This document shows, one piece after another, positions 16,600 to 26,460 of a stretch of 64,000 nucleotides of DNA; position 1 is the first letter of the stretch, and each line of letters begins with the position of its first letter. The notes below the pieces were generated by a model, which was not told where the DNA came from, ran no database searches, and worked only from the letters and a program-made list of their open reading frames with translations. Origin of the DNA: Neisseriaceae bacterium (GTDB lineage: Bacteria; Pseudomonadota; Gammaproteobacteria; Burkholderiales; UBA11063). The position numbers and the translations under genes are program-made. The stretch spans positions 25,057 to 89,056 of the forward strand of contig RXJX01000009.1 of the NCBI GenBank assembly GCA_003963245.1. The letters run 5' to 3'.

Positions 16600-17045
16600 T
16601 CTAATATTCCAAATAAAAATTATAATTTACCGTGGAAAGCTTGGTCTAAGACTGATGATTTCAGATCAAGCAGGTTTTGTATTTTTTGCTATTGAGCTGA
16701 TTTTACCTATTTAATTTTGGTGTGATTAATTTTGCTTTGGTATCCGCTTCACTATAAGCCATAGCCATCCTTCAATCAAACTACATTTTTACAACGATAA
16801 TTGGAGTCATATTTTAACACATCACCTCTTATAACCACATCGGGATTGATGCTGCAACTGCTTCATATTACTCGATTTTTTTGCAAAACATAGCCAAGCT
16901 TATGCTATAATTCGCCCGATCAGGCAGATTGGGCTACCTGAACCCATAAAAGAGGACATCACCCACTTCAAATCATTTAAGTATTTATTCATACTTTTAT
17001 ATACGCCAATTATGGGTTGTGGCAAATAACATATAGGAGTTTTTT
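16600..17045 (+). promoter_or_regulatory. Gene-free 446 bp with an extended -10 promoter and a structured leader
   Basis: No gene is visible here. A TGCTATAAT extended -10 (16903-16911) has a weak TTGCAA (16881-16886) 19 bases before it. The transcript would run about 130 nt to the ATG at 17046. AACCCATAA (16941-16949) is exactly complementary to TTATGGGTT (17010-17018) and encloses a smaller hairpin AAGTAT/ATACTT (16979-16996). TCAGG/CCTGA and GCCC/GGGC arms lie before it. GGAG precedes the start codon outside the stem. The class of leader is unknown to me. Confidence 0.5.
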
Positions 17046-17558
17046 ATGAATAATTCTTCACGCATTATTTCACTATCTGAAATCAAAATTCAGGCACAAA
17101 TTTTACTTAAAAAGATTAATTCTTCCGACCATAAGCTTAAAACTGATGCGCTGGCAAAAATTGCGGGCTATTTAAAAAGCATCAATTTAGAGTTAGCTGC
17201 CGAAGATATCCAGCTCAAACATTGTCTGGGATATTTTGCCGCTGATTATGGCTTTGCAAATTGGGCGAATTGTAAATTTTATTTTGAACATTCACAGTTA
17301 AGCAAATTTATTCCGCAAGGTGGATTTTTTAATCAATGGTTTAGCAATTACAAAGAAGCCAAGGCGATATTGAAGGCTTCCGGCGGTTATTTGTTACCCT
17401 ACCAGCAGCAGTTTTTTATTTGCGAGCGTGGTTATATTGAATATCTAGGCTTAAATCCCGATGATGCAAATTGGCAAAAAATCGCTTATAACTGGGTAGA
17501 ACCAGAGAATCTAGGCGCGTGGCAGGAATTAAATCAGGCTTATGCTAATCTTGGGTAG
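17046..17558 (+). CDS. Hypothetical cytoplasmic protein
   Basis: 170 residues with no signal peptide or membrane segment; I do not recognise the family. The first 80 residues have a segment LKHCLGYFAADYGFANWANC that resembles short helical domains (LKHALA..HGFxxW) found at the N-terminus of various small bacterial proteins. The C-terminal half is rich in aromatic residues, with GGYLLPYQQQFFICERGYIE. The ATG at 17046 follows GGAG by 8 bases. It is preceded by a structured leader and ends 21 bases before the convergent corA stop. Confidence 0.55.
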   Translation: MNNSSRIISLSEIKIQAQILLKKINSSDHKLKTDALAKIAGYLKSINLELAAEDIQLKHCLGYFAADYGFANWANCKFYFEHSQLSKFIPQGGFFNQWFSNYKEAKAILKASGGYLLPYQQQFFICERGYIEYLGLNPDDANWQKIAYNWVEPENLGAWQELNQAYANLG

Positions 17559-17579
17559 TAATTTCAGGTGCAAGATAAA

Positions 17580-18659
17580 TCAAATCCACTTCTTGCGCCG
17601 GAAAAACATCAGCATCCCGCACGAGATTAAGCCCATCACCAAGAGCGCACACGGGTAGCCGTAGCGCCAATCCAGTTCAGGCATGTATTTAAAATTCATG
17701 CCATACAGGCTGGTAATAAAAGTAATCGGGATAAAGATAGTAGAAATTATTGTTAGCACTTTCATGATCTCGTTCATTTTATTAGTTACCAAGGATAAAT
17801 AAATATCCATGATACTTGAAACCATATCGCGCAGAGTTTCAACCGCGTCAATTGCCTGCACTACATGATCATAAAGATCGCGCAGATAAAGACGGGTAAA
17901 CGAAGTGATAAATTTATGATCAGCCTGTAGCAAATGGCTGATCTCTTCGCGAATCGGCCAGATTGCCTTACGCAGTAGCAGGATTTTATGTTTTAACTGA
18001 AAAATTTCCCGTGCATTATCCTGTGTTGGGTTGATAATAATATTTTCTTCAATCCGTTCAATCTTATCACTGAGTTTTTCCAAAACCACAAAATACTGGT
18101 CAATCGTGGTATCCATCAAGCGATATGCCAAATAATCACTGCCATTTTCTAGCAGATGCACACTATGTCCGGTGCGCAAGCGTTCGCGGATAAGATTAAA
18201 AGGGTTAAACTGGCTTTCGGTAAATGATAGAACAAAATTCTCGCCGATAACCAAACTCAGTTGCTCGGTATTCATTTTATTTAGTTTATGACTCCACGTG
18301 AGAATCTTCAGCGTGATAAAAATATAATCATCAAAATCTTCAATCTTGGAGCGCTGCGAAACATTCAAAATATCTTCAATCGTGAGTGGATGCAGTTTAT
18401 ATTGTGCCGCGATTTGCCCGATCAAATGAATATCATGTAATCCTTCAACATGCACCCAAGTAATGTGACTATCACGCGCTCGAATCTGCTCATCGTCTAC
18501 CTGAGTATTAACATATTCGTTAAATTCTTGATTGTTATATGATGCAACGGTAATAGTCGGTGTAACTTCCAGCCTATTTCCGGTATAAACAGGTGTTCCC
18601 GGAAGCTGTCCGGCCTTTTTAACTCGTTTTTGAATATCTGTGCTCATGCTGTATCCCAT
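17580..18659 (-). CDS. corA: Magnesium/cobalt transporter CorA
   Basis: Pentameric inner-membrane Mg2+ channel. 359 residues: a large cytoplasmic alpha/beta N-terminal domain with LHPLTIEDILNVSQRSKIED, a long helical stalk, and two C-terminal membrane helices with the selectivity motif YGMNFKYMPELDW between them. The chain ends in a basic tail FFRRKKWI as usual. The first ATG (18659) gives MGYSMSTDIQ; the internal ATG four codons in is also possible. Confidence 0.93.
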   Translation of the reverse strand: MGYSMSTDIQKRVKKAGQLPGTPVYTGNRLEVTPTITVASYNNQEFNEYVNTQVDDEQIRARDSHITWVHVEGLHDIHLIGQIAAQYKLHPLTIEDILNVSQRSKIEDFDDYIFITLKILTWSHKLNKMNTEQLSLVIGENFVLSFTESQFNPFNLIRERLRTGHSVHLLENGSDYLAYRLMDTTIDQYFVVLEKLSDKIERIEENIIINPTQDNAREIFQLKHKILLLRKAIWPIREEISHLLQADHKFITSFTRLYLRDLYDHVVQAIDAVETLRDMVSSIMDIYLSLVTNKMNEIMKVLTIISTIFIPITFITSLYGMNFKYMPELDWRYGYPCALLVMGLISCGMLMFFRRKKWI

Positions 18660-19005
18660 TATAATATACCAGAAAATTTATCAACAATAGCAAAATAAAA
18701 TTGTCCATCGAAGATAGATTTATTAAATATTCATTATACATCAATCCAGTAAATCAAGATTCAGATTAATACACTTACTATTGAAGTTATATTAAAATAT
18801 GGGGCATACTTTGATTAACAAAATATTCATAATAATGATGGCTCATTTCTTCGTAAAGTGTTAACGCCTAGTTATTTTATATAATACAATCGTCCGTCTA
18901 GTGAATATTAACTAACTTATTTATTTCAGAATCAGAATATCAATAATCTAGTAATATCAATTAGCACGAAAAATAAAGTAGTCACCAATTGAACAAGGAA
19001 TTGAT
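18660..19005. other. AT-rich intergenic region between corA and licD
   Basis: 346 bp with no coding potential and no clear RNA that I can see. It must hold the corA promoter (minus strand) and the licD promoter. GAACAAGGAATTG just before 19006 provides a GGA ribosome site for licD. Confidence 0.5.
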
Positions 19006-19803
19006 ATGTCAAACGTACTATACGCACAGCAGGTTGATAATTTCTTACCTGAATACCAAGGACACTTGTTTGAAATGCTTAATGATCTCGCAATAATAAT
19101 TAATGCTCACAATTTAAGATGGTGGATTGATGGAGGAACGCTGCTTGGCTTTATACGAGGTGGTGGATTTATTCCCTGGGATGATGACATGGATATTTCG
19201 TTACCTCGGAATGATTATATAAAACTAATGGATATTTTAAAAGAAGACGAGCAGTTCAATAAAAAATATAGCCTTCATCACGACACAAATAGACCTAATT
19301 CCCAACAAGTTACAAAGCTATATTCAGAAAAATACACTATATTTGAAGATGCAGGTAATGGAAAATGCCTTATTCATAAGGCTTTTATTGATATTTTTGC
19401 TTATGATATAACTAATGGACATTTAGTTACAAAGTATTTCACAAAGAAGATGGTTCGCAATTCTGGACGACTCCAAGGACATCCCAAAAATGCAAATTTG
19501 TTAACTATGACCATTCGTTTAAAAGAACATATAGTTCTAACAATTGCAAAAACCGCATACCGATTAATTAACTCAATGGCAAAACAAAATAAAATCTATT
19601 TAAAAATATGCCGCTATAAAGCCATGCATAACATCAGCGATGTTTTACCTGTAAAATCAATGAAGTGGGATAATACTGAAGTAATGGTTCCTAATAACTA
19701 TGTGCAGTACTGCATTAATTTATTTGGTAAAAATTATATGAGTCTCCCACCCAAAGAGAAAAGAATATCTCATGCTTTTCTAATTTTGAGAAACTCTAGC
19801 TAA
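19006..19803 (+). CDS. LicD-family phosphotransferase
   Basis: 265 residues. The nucleotidyltransferase-like core is WWIDGGTLLGFIRGGGFIPW followed by DDDMDISLPR (residues 40-70). LicD proteins transfer phosphocholine or similar groups to surface glycans (teichoic acid, LPS). There are no membrane segments; it is cytoplasmic or membrane-associated. No choline uptake or activation genes lie beside it, so the donor is unknown. The low-GC sequence and the adjacent group II intron fragment suggest an acquired segment. Confidence 0.8.
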   Translation: MSNVLYAQQVDNFLPEYQGHLFEMLNDLAIIINAHNLRWWIDGGTLLGFIRGGGFIPWDDDMDISLPRNDYIKLMDILKEDEQFNKKYSLHHDTNRPNSQQVTKLYSEKYTIFEDAGNGKCLIHKAFIDIFAYDITNGHLVTKYFTKKMVRNSGRLQGHPKNANLLTMTIRLKEHIVLTIAKTAYRLINSMAKQNKIYLKICRYKAMHNISDVLPVKSMKWDNTEVMVPNNYVQYCINLFGKNYMSLPPKEKRISHAFLILRNSS

Positions 19804-19959
19804 CTTCAACCTATATAAAACTAGCGCGACTAATGTGTCATGTACCGTACCACAAAACTTGAACACCTTCTCTCAAGACATTGCTGCCACCACATTGAGT
19901 CTGTTATAAATTTTGTGCTCAAGTCTGATTTTAGTTAAACTAATGTTAATTAAAAGGAC

Positions 19960-20190
19960 TTATAAAGTTGCAAAAAATCCTCATCTTACTCAAGACAAAC
20001 TAAATCTATTAGCTCAAATACCTGATGTAGTAACCTATTATGTGGTTTCTATTCGTCACAACCAAACTACGCCATTTGCTTCCTTCAAGATTCTATCTCA
20101 CGATAGGCACCTTTGCATAGGCTCGTTATTCCCATTGACAGAGCTAACAGCGGACTTGCACCGCCCAGATGTGGACCATATCTGGCGCGC
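19960..20190 (-). mobile_element. Group II intron remnant (5' part of domain I)
   Basis: Read on the minus strand from 20190, the sequence has the hallmarks of a bacterial group II intron 5' region: a GCGCGCC start (consensus GUGYG), GGTGCAAGTCCGC, AACGAGCC, GTGCCTATCGTGAGATAG, CTTGAAGGAAGC and ACGAATAGAAACCACATAAT in the expected order. No reverse transcriptase gene and no domain V hairpin were found before licD, so it is a truncated, immobile copy. The open frame at 19913-20194 on the plus strand reads across it and is not a gene. Confidence 0.7.
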
Positions 20191-20192
20191 GT

Positions 20193-20228
20193 AAAAAATA
20201 AGCAGAATATTCATTCTGCTTATTTTAT
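20193..20228. terminator. Bidirectional terminator
   Basis: AATAAGCAGAAT (loop ATTC) ATTCTGCTTATT is a perfect 12 bp stem flanked by A and T runs. It sits 9 bp beyond the stop of the secreted-protein gene and would end its transcript. Confidence 0.85.
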
Positions 20229-20236
20229 TATCTCAA

Positions 20237-22693
20237 TTATTTTGTAATTATTTCAAAATTACGATTACCCTTATCAAGTACACAGGTACTCCTCTGTTTA
20301 CCATGAGAGGTTGTATATTTCTGACAATATCCATTTTCCATTTTCAAAGTAAACGTTGGATGATCAATTTTGCCATTAGTATTGTCTTTCATGACATAGG
20401 TATATTTAAAATTAACTATCTCATTTGGATCATACATTATAGCTACTCCATCTGTTACCAAAGCATGAGACCCCGAAGCAATGTCTTTAATTTCTGGCGA
20501 ATAGTAGTAGTATGTATACTCATCTGGAAACTTGGTAGTAATCGAGTATTTTTTCCAATCATTATCACCCGCCACTATAGTAGCTTTACCATCTTTTTGT
20601 GTAATGCTGATGCTCGTGCCATCATTGTAAACTATGTATCCAGGTTTTAACTGCTGACAAGAAAATGTTGGGCAAAATACGGTTAGACCCCAACCAAAAT
20701 TATTTCGGTATTTGATATAATCGTAAAACTTACCAGGAAACTCTTCTGTTGAATTATTCGACCATGCATGATAATTCACACCGAAGAGGTATAACTTAGT
20801 TTTATTGTCTTTTGGCGAGACCATTTTAATACTATAAACACCAGTCAACTGCGGCGCAGCATGATGCCCACCGGATATTGAGTTATATTTTGGACGATAA
20901 AACCGAATTTTTTGCTGACCAATAACAAATAACTCATTCTCTTCGTAGTTATCCCGTTTATCAACAGCACTTTTTACTGTTGTTAGTGAATCGATCCTGC
21001 GATTATTTGCCGCGACAACAGGAACATCGTAATAGTGCTGTGAATGATTATATCCTTCTTTTAATTTATCCGCCACTACTCTTCTAAGATTTTGTACTCT
21101 ATCATTAAATCCACCTATTTTTTCACTATGATCCCAAGTAAATAAATGAACTCCACCATCATAATGAGAACGTTGAAAATTTGTCGGGATAAAATAAAGC
21201 TCACCAGCACCAAAATATCTACTATACGGATTTGGATTATAAGCTGCAACACCTTTATCAGTATAGACACTAAAAGTACTATTTTTAATTTCAGTATATG
21301 GCACTGTAAAATTATTACTTTCCCATGAAGTTAATGCGACTGACCCACCATAAATACCACTAAGAGTAAAGCCATCGAAAGATTGAATATTAAGCGAAGC
21401 TTTTGACAAAAGTAAATTAAAATCTGTCATTCCGTCAGAAATATACGAATTTGGGTTAGCAAATTTTAAACCAACTTTTCCATAGACATCCTTAATCTTA
21501 TTCTGTGAGAAATTTGCAAGTATAATTGGGTAAATATACTCAGCATAATATTTGCTTACTATTTGCTGATTTTGTGCAGTAGTATTACTTTCACTAATCC
21601 CGGGAATTGTATGATAAATTTCTGAACGATAAATATCTTTATATTTGCTATCTGAACTAATCAACTGAACCGCCATTTTATCAAGCTGCTGCACCCCCAT
21701 AACTGCGGATAAAATGCTTGTAAAATATAGAATGTACTGTGAGTTATAATAATTATATAGAGAAATATAATTTACCCGCTTATTATCCCGACTTTGTTCA
21801 GCTAAGAGGTTATCAAGTTTGTAATTAAAATCTTGTAAATTTGTACCATTATTATTTATAAAATATTCTAATGCTAATGTAATACTCTTGCGATCAGCCC
21901 CAATTGCTTTACTCACAAGTGAATTTGGTATCGTAGTACCGCCCTGAAACTTATCTAAGTATGAAGTAAGACTATTACCATTTGATTGGATATGTCGCTG
22001 AAGATTATTTAATGTGGTATTAATCTCTGATAATTTACCATTAATCTCCTTAGTGCTTTTATTAAACTCATCACGATTATATTGAGTATTAAAATCAGTA
22101 AGCTTCTGATGAATAGCAATAACTTGGGAATTAATCTGATTTGTAATATTAAAAATCTCATTTAATTTTGAGTCACTACTGCTTGCTCCCTTACCAATAA
22201 TTAAGTCCATCATTCCACCAGCAACATCGGCAACTGGTTTGAAGCCGGGGTAAAGCGTTGCTGCCACCTTAAAAACACCACTAATGCGAATCGAAATATC
22301 TTTAGGATCTAGCGCTGAATTTGCCAACCCAGAACTACTCTTTAAACTACTAGCAGGTAAGGCAGCAAAACCGATATTAAAAACATCATCTCCACTATGA
22401 TTAGCAAACTTATCTACTGTAGTTTCGCCAATTTTTTTATTACTATTATTAGCATATAGTTTTATAGTATGCAATCCAGGATTAATACTCGTGTTTTTAA
22501 AAGTAATGTTGCAATATCCACCATTACTGCAGTTTTGTACCGTTGTTTTCTTTAAACCATTGTCATCAACTTCCGCACGAATAACGGCATATCCATTCAA
22601 ATCAGTTTTTGAAATGCTGAAAATAGTGTCAGCCGCATAGGTATTAGCTGCAATTAGTGCAAAGAAAGTAATTTTTCTTAGTTGCTGATTCAT
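20237..22693 (-). CDS. Large secreted protein with helical/coiled-coil core, function unknown
   Basis: 818 residues from the ATG at 22693, which has AAGGT about 7 bases upstream; earlier in-frame codons add 37 residues that break the signal peptide. The signal sequence is ITFFALIAANTYAA. An Ig-like N-terminal part (about 20-120) has a GGYCNITF cysteine pair. The middle (about 190-420) is helical, with a hydrophobic VAGGMMDLIIGKGAS followed by coiled coil (QINSQVIAIHQKLTDF, LSEINTTLNNLQRHIQ). The C-terminal 350 residues are beta-rich and aromatic. The order recalls the 880-residue lipoprotein at 43302. A pore-forming-toxin-like or adhesin role is a guess. Confidence 0.6.
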   Translation of the reverse strand: MNQQLRKITFFALIAANTYAADTIFSISKTDLNGYAVIRAEVDDNGLKKTTVQNCSNGGYCNITFKNTSINPGLHTIKLYANNSNKKIGETTVDKFANHSGDDVFNIGFAALPASSLKSSSGLANSALDPKDISIRISGVFKVAATLYPGFKPVADVAGGMMDLIIGKGASSSDSKLNEIFNITNQINSQVIAIHQKLTDFNTQYNRDEFNKSTKEINGKLSEINTTLNNLQRHIQSNGNSLTSYLDKFQGGTTIPNSLVSKAIGADRKSITLALEYFINNNGTNLQDFNYKLDNLLAEQSRDNKRVNYISLYNYYNSQYILYFTSILSAVMGVQQLDKMAVQLISSDSKYKDIYRSEIYHTIPGISESNTTAQNQQIVSKYYAEYIYPIILANFSQNKIKDVYGKVGLKFANPNSYISDGMTDFNLLLSKASLNIQSFDGFTLSGIYGGSVALTSWESNNFTVPYTEIKNSTFSVYTDKGVAAYNPNPYSRYFGAGELYFIPTNFQRSHYDGGVHLFTWDHSEKIGGFNDRVQNLRRVVADKLKEGYNHSQHYYDVPVVAANNRRIDSLTTVKSAVDKRDNYEENELFVIGQQKIRFYRPKYNSISGGHHAAPQLTGVYSIKMVSPKDNKTKLYLFGVNYHAWSNNSTEEFPGKFYDYIKYRNNFGWGLTVFCPTFSCQQLKPGYIVYNDGTSISITQKDGKATIVAGDNDWKKYSITTKFPDEYTYYYYSPEIKDIASGSHALVTDGVAIMYDPNEIVNFKYTYVMKDNTNGKIDHPTFTLKMENGYCQKYTTSHGKQRSTCVLDKGNRNFEIITK

Positions 22694-23084
22694 GGGTATA
22701 TTACCTTTAAAATAGTTATTAATTTCACATATAGAGATTATAATAGATATTAAATGATAAGTATATGCACGTTTGCGTATAACAACAATGCATTTTCGTA
22801 TCATAATCCTTATAGCTTAAAGAAATAAATATTGCCAGCATCAATAATTTTATTACTGGTTATTCCTTTCTGCTATTCTAACACTCTTGTGATACTATTA
22901 TTAGTTGAGTATATTACTCAATCCTTACATTAATCCCTTCGGATTTTTGGATAAAGTCCAGTGTATAATATACTCCTTATTATGGTGATAGCTTAAGTAG
23001 AAAACCTTCGGTTATTTCAAAATCGGAAAATGTGCTCAAACCTACTGGGACTTAAATAATTAAATATGTTAACGAGGTGTTATT
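22694..23084. promoter_or_regulatory. 391 bp divergent intergenic region with a palindrome
   Basis: TTGAGTA-TAT-TACTCAA (22905-22921) is a perfect 7+7 palindrome. TATAAT at 22971-22976 is a candidate -10 for the downstream acylase gene, but no good -35 is seen. GAGGTG precedes the ATG at 23085. The minus-strand gene's promoter must also lie here. Confidence 0.4.
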
Positions 23085-24107
23085 ATGTGTACAAGAGTGT
23101 TGTATCAAGGAACTGAGGATGTGGTATTGACCGCTAGGGGTATGGATTGGAATGATGATATGCGTAGCAACATGGTAATTCTACCGCGCAATGTTCAATA
23201 TATAAGCCATGTAGGAAAGAATCCAATCACATGGACTAGCAAGTATGGTAGTGTTGCAGTTTTTGGATATAACGCTGGTGGTACTGATGGGATAAACGAG
23301 AAGGGGCTGGCAGTTAATTTGCTTTATTTAGTAGAATCTGATTATGGCAACGATCCGCAAGCACAAGATTTATGTATTGTTCAATGGGTACAATTTTCTT
23401 TGGATTTATTTGCAACGGTTGCTGAAGCCGTAGAATATTACCGGACAACTAAGTTAAACATTGTCTCAGGAACATTACCTAATGGTCGAAGTGCTAGTAT
23501 GCACTTATCGGTATCTGATAGTTCAGGTGATTCAGCAATCTTTGAATATCAAAATGGCAAGTTACAGATTCACCATAACCGCGATTATACAGTTATGACT
23601 AATTCTCCTCCATATAATGAACAATTGTCATTAAGTAATTATTGGAAAAACATTAATGGTATGACGTTTTTACCGGGCTCGATCTCCGCAGCCGATCGTT
23701 TTGTTAGGACAACATTTTTCTTAAATATAATACCTAAAAGTGTTGATAAAAATTATATTTCGGCTCTTCCTGAACAAACTTACCACCAACAAGCAATAGC
23801 CAGTGTGCTTGGAGTTATTAGATCTGCTGGTGTGCCATTGGGGATACAAGATCCCGAAAAGCCGAATATTTCGTCAACGTTATGGCGCACTTTATCCGAT
23901 CATAAATCAATGGTATATTATTTTGATTCGGCTACATCACCAAGTATTTTCTGGGTTGATATGAAAAACATAGATTTTGCAAATATTACTTCAGCAATGA
24001 TGTTACCAAATATTCAGAGCCAACTCTATGCCGGCGATATGTCGCATGGGTTTGTAAAATATACACTACCTAGCGCGCAAGAGATTAACCAATTAATCAA
24101 GTTCTAA
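23085..24107 (+). CDS. Choloylglycine hydrolase / penicillin V acylase family (linear amide hydrolase)
   Basis: Ntn hydrolase of 340 residues. After removal of Met the mature N-terminus would be the nucleophile Cys2 (MCTRVLYQG), with R18 and D21 in ARGMDW and the NAGGTDGINEKGLAVNLLYL segment near residue 63. These are the family's catalytic landmarks. Relatives cleave conjugated bile salts or penicillin V; several Gram-negative members degrade acyl-homoserine lactones. No signal peptide is visible, so it is probably cytoplasmic. The substrate cannot be decided from sequence. Confidence 0.85.
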   Translation: MCTRVLYQGTEDVVLTARGMDWNDDMRSNMVILPRNVQYISHVGKNPITWTSKYGSVAVFGYNAGGTDGINEKGLAVNLLYLVESDYGNDPQAQDLCIVQWVQFSLDLFATVAEAVEYYRTTKLNIVSGTLPNGRSASMHLSVSDSSGDSAIFEYQNGKLQIHHNRDYTVMTNSPPYNEQLSLSNYWKNINGMTFLPGSISAADRFVRTTFFLNIIPKSVDKNYISALPEQTYHQQAIASVLGVIRSAGVPLGIQDPEKPNISSTLWRTLSDHKSMVYYFDSATSPSIFWVDMKNIDFANITSAMMLPNIQSQLYAGDMSHGFVKYTLPSAQEINQLIKF

Positions 24108-24221
24108 AGCACTTGTACATTATTATTGCTTGCCAAAAATACCGTAAAACTGCAAAATTGAAGCTAAGGGCTTTACGGTGTTTTGGATAAGATGTAAAGA
24201 TATAAAATTGAAAGGCTTAAA

Positions 24222-24635
24222 ATGTGTAGTAGTGCAAATGAACATGCGTTAACGTGTAGAATTAAACACGTAGATTATAGAATTACTGATATAGACCGAA
24301 CGATTGAGTTTTATCAGAAAGTATTTGGAATGAAATTATTGCGTCGTCTTGATATTGAAGAACTGCGAATTTCATTATTATTTGTTGGGTATGGTGATAT
24401 AGAAACAAATGTTGTACTAGAGTTTTATTATAGCTGGGATGCTAAGGAACTTGAGCATGGAAATGCATTCCAGCATATATGCATAGGAAGCAACGATATC
24501 CATAGAACTTTTGCTCTAGCGGTTCAATGTGGAGCAGTGGCTATTAGCAAACCATATAAACCGACATACGCGGATGTTGAAATCGCATGGATATTAGATC
24601 CAGATGGTTATAAGATAGAGCTGATGCAAGATTAA
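24222..24635 (+). CDS. gloA: Lactoylglutathione lyase (glyoxalase I)
   Basis: Converts the hemithioacetal of methylglyoxal and glutathione to lactoylglutathione. 137 residues; a VOC-fold dimer. All four metal ligands of the E. coli enzyme seem to be kept: His in KHVDYRITD, Glu in VVLEFYYSW, His in FQHICIGS and Glu in YKIELMQD. About ten residues precede the usual family start. It is monocistronic with a strong terminator 20 bases downstream. Confidence 0.88.
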   Translation: MCSSANEHALTCRIKHVDYRITDIDRTIEFYQKVFGMKLLRRLDIEELRISLLFVGYGDIETNVVLEFYYSWDAKELEHGNAFQHICIGSNDIHRTFALAVQCGAVAISKPYKPTYADVEIAWILDPDGYKIELMQD

Positions 24636-24654
24636 TAACCAACTGGATTTGACA

Positions 24655-24683
24655 AAAAAGACTTCCGTCACAGGAAGTCTTTA
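24655..24683. terminator. Bidirectional terminator between gloA and asnB
   Basis: AAAGACTTCC (loop GTCACA) GGAAGTCTTT with flanking A and T runs serves both convergent genes. Confidence 0.88.
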
Positions 24684-24706
24684 ATTATCAGCGTAATCCA
24701 ATAGAA

Positions 24707-26266
24707 TTACTCACCACTAGCACCATAGTTAGGCAAATGACGCGCTGATGGATCATCCAGATCACAATTCGGCCATTCACGGTTTGGTAACCAGTAACCA
24801 CAAATCACATGATCCTGATTCGGGAACATTTCATTGAATATTTCGCGATACATCAGACCTTCTTTGGTTAACGGTGGGTTGTCTTTGTATTTAGCTGCAC
24901 CAGCTGCAAATTCAGCATCAGTATATTTAGCTTCAGCTAACTCAATCAAACAATCAACCAAACCATGACCTACTGCATCTGAGAATGCCGCCTTATCACG
25001 GAATAAAATCTCAGCTGGTAAATAATCAGTACCATCAAAAGCTTTACGCAGTAAATATTTACCCATATTATATGTATTTAGTTTTAATTCTGGTTCAATT
25101 TCCATCACGTAAGTAACAAATTGTTTATCCGAGAATGGAACCCGCGCTTCAAGACTATTACCTGCGATACAACGATCAGCACGTAAAACATCATACATAT
25201 AGAGTTCTTTGATCCGTTTTTGTGACTCTTTTTGGAATTCAACCGCGCTTGGTGCATAATCAGTATATTTATAACCAAATAATTCATCACTAACTTCGCC
25301 ACTCAATACCACACGAATATCACTATTTTCACGAATATATTTACACAATAGATACATCGGAGTACTTGCACGAATAGTAGTTACATCCCAAGTTTCAGTA
25401 TGCCAGATAATTGTACGAAGTACATTTTTGATATCTTCCTGAGTAAAAATCACTTCATGATGATCTGTACCAAGGTAATCTGCAACTTGTTTCGCGTATT
25501 TTAAATCAATTGGGTTATAATCTAATCCAATTGCAAAAGTAGTAATTGGTTTAACAGTATGTTTTTGCGCAATAGCACATACTAAACTTGAGTCAAGACC
25601 ACCGCTTAATAAATAACCAACAGGTACATCAGCATCAAGACGTTTTACAACGCTAGCGGTCAAAATATTACGAATATTAACTAAAATCTTGTCCATATCA
25701 TATTGTTTACCACCGGGTAAACGGTATAATTCACAGAAAGGTTTAATTCCTTCACCATTGTAATAATGCCCAGGAGGGAATGGATAAACTTTTGCACAAA
25801 AAGCGATCAAATCTTTCATTTCAGAAGCAAAAGCAATTTGATTCTCAGCCGTATAACCATAGAATAACGGACGAATCCCCATCGCATCACGTGCAGCAAT
25901 AACTCGTTTATGGCGTTTATCATACGCAACAAAGGCAAATTCACCATCTAAAATATTACATGCTTCAACTAAACGGTGATTTTCTAACACCGGAATAATT
26001 GTTTCACAATCAGAATGTGAAATATAAGCATAATCAGTATAAGTTTGCTTTAATTGCTTATAATTAAAAATTTCGCCATTACATAACATTACCCAACGAT
26101 CATCTTCAAATGGCTGATCTCCGGCATGAGAAGTATCCACAATCGCCAAACGATGAAACATAAAAGTATAATCTTCAACTTGCTTGATTTTTGTAATATC
26201 CGGGCCACGATAGGCAATCTGACTCTCGGTACCATATTTGCTTGGTCTGACGCTAATTCCACACAT
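24707..26266 (-). CDS. asnB: Asparagine synthase (glutamine-hydrolysing)
   Basis: Makes asparagine from aspartate, ATP and glutamine. 519 residues; the E. coli enzyme has 554. The N-terminal glutaminase domain begins MCGIS with the catalytic Cys2 and has YRGPD and FHRLAIVD. The synthetase domain has the PP-loop YLLSGGLDSSLVCAIA near residue 222 and the later LSGEVSDELFGYKY. EARVPFSD near residue 374 is also conserved. It is cytoplasmic, monocistronic, with convergent gloA downstream. Confidence 0.93.
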   Translation of the reverse strand: MCGISVRPSKYGTESQIAYRGPDITKIKQVEDYTFMFHRLAIVDTSHAGDQPFEDDRWVMLCNGEIFNYKQLKQTYTDYAYISHSDCETIIPVLENHRLVEACNILDGEFAFVAYDKRHKRVIAARDAMGIRPLFYGYTAENQIAFASEMKDLIAFCAKVYPFPPGHYYNGEGIKPFCELYRLPGGKQYDMDKILVNIRNILTASVVKRLDADVPVGYLLSGGLDSSLVCAIAQKHTVKPITTFAIGLDYNPIDLKYAKQVADYLGTDHHEVIFTQEDIKNVLRTIIWHTETWDVTTIRASTPMYLLCKYIRENSDIRVVLSGEVSDELFGYKYTDYAPSAVEFQKESQKRIKELYMYDVLRADRCIAGNSLEARVPFSDKQFVTYVMEIEPELKLNTYNMGKYLLRKAFDGTDYLPAEILFRDKAAFSDAVGHGLVDCLIELAEAKYTDAEFAAGAAKYKDNPPLTKEGLMYREIFNEMFPNQDHVICGYWLPNREWPNCDLDDPSARHLPNYGASGE

Positions 26267-26460
26267 TGATCTATAATTCCTTTTCTAATTAATCAGCTAC
26301 GCACTACCAGTTTGAAATGCTTAACTCCAACATTTTTAAACAGACAACCGTATTTTCTTTATAGTGAATCTATGATTATAAAATATTTTCCCGTAATTGT
26401 GTGAGTAATTTTATGCTAAAATCATCATATATTTAAATAAAATTCAAAGGTTATAACTCT

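Noticed and set aside
19913..20194. 93-codon open frame on the plus strand
   Set aside because: It is antisense to the group II intron remnant, has no ribosome site, and its translation is explained by conserved intron structure.
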